This document shows, in pieces, positions 63,300 to 64,000 of a DNA stretch of 64,000 nucleotides (its first letter is position 1; each line of letters opens with the position of its first letter). The translations under genes and the position numbers were made by a program. The notes below the pieces were generated by a model that did not search any database, was not told the DNA's origin, and saw nothing but the letters and a program-made list of their open reading frames with translations. Origin of the DNA: Atrina japonica (lineage: Eukaryota; Mollusca; Bivalvia; Pterioida; Pinnidae); the NCBI GenBank assembly GCA_030159075.1, contig BROG01000440.1, positions 62,001-126,000 of the forward strand, given 5' to 3'.

Positions 63300-64000
63300 A
63301 GTCCATTGAATGGTCAAGAGATGCAACTCATTTTCATAATGAACAAATTGTCAGTCTGCAGAATTCATTCAGAACATCTTTTCTGATACAATTATATGAT
63401 TACGATTTATAATCACTAATCAAGGTTGTAAAGGGGATTCTCTACATGTACTTCTTGATTTTTTGCGTTGTTTATAATATTTACACCCCATACAAGATCT
63501 TGTAAACCACATTTTTCATTGGTCGAACATGACATGCACCATCACCTTAACTCTGATTTTCAATTTCTGTCGAACCTTTGCAATCTGGCTATACCACCTA
63601 TTGGAAACGGGAAAGTCAATTTTAAAACTCGTATTACCCGTGGGCAAGTTAAACAAATAATCAAATAAATACATGCATGAATCTTTTTTTTATTAGTGAC
63701 TGTTAATTTGTTTTTCTTATATGAAATAAATTGGCATTTCAGTACAAATGTAGTCAATACCTGATGTTTCTCAGCTTCGCAGCACCGGAAAATCCCATCA
63801 CTGCATTTTTAGAACTAAAATAGATATGATCTCTACGTCATAAAAAAAAAATTTTATCATCCAATGAAAATTCAGATTTTAATTTTTGCCAGTATTACTC
63901 TTCGTTTTCCGATTTCCGTCTTGAACAAGGATAACTATCAAAAGAAAAACTTTGGCGACTCGGAAATAGAGGAAGATTTAGATTAGAAAAGATCACTTGT

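Noticed and set aside
63468..63757. Overlapping ORFs on both strands near the right edge
   Set aside because: No splice context, start context or family resemblance. Being open on both strands suggests chance or an old repeat.

Overview
The window is eukaryotic and falls into two very different parts: a 31.4-kb low-complexity tract (about 1-31410) and ordinary AT-rich animal genomic DNA (about 31411-64000). The right half has GT-AG introns, tRNA-derived SINE heads, many small inverted-repeat elements, microsatellites, and roughly 26 copies (counted by eye) of the palindromic octamer TACATGTA. These features, together with a SIK3-like kinase, suggest a lophotrochozoan and probably a mollusc such as a bivalve. 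That placement is inference; no marker gene fixes the species.

Region 1 (1-31410) is a + strand almost without G. Blocks of C/T alternate with blocks of A/C and A/C/T, and one stretch of about 2.1 kb (2436-4542) has no G at all. I see no gene in it. The many long open frames are a by-product: without G, TAG and TGA cannot occur. A roughly 50-base minisatellite unit present just right of the tract (31416-31466) is also present, almost unchanged, at the very start of the window (4-54). The tract therefore sits inside what should be a tandem array. I think long-read miscalling or misassembly of that array is the likeliest explanation, with a real strand-asymmetric satellite as the alternative.

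Region 2 (31411-40388) holds a minisatellite remnant, then a splice acceptor and an exon (31960-32651) that ends an unidentified nuclear-type protein. Beyond it lies intergenic DNA rich in repeats, including a nearly perfect inverted repeat with two arms of about 591 bp (38278-39812).

Region 3 (40389-64000) is the 5' part of a + strand gene for a salt-inducible kinase, closest to SIK3. Exon 1 (40389-40529) starts in a TISU/YY1-like ATGGCGGC context, 20 bp downstream of an NRF1-like site. Exon 2 (59726-59842) carries the VAIK lysine and the alpha-C glutamate. Exon 3 (61679-61742) carries the Thr gatekeeper and hinge. Intron 1 is 19.2 kb and is filled with transposon-derived sequence: a TA-flanked terminal-inverted-repeat element, two tRNA-related elements, a 1.27-kb inverted-repeat element and a 22-bp minisatellite. 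The rest of the kinase lies beyond the right edge. I found no CRISPR array, operon or other prokaryote-type system.
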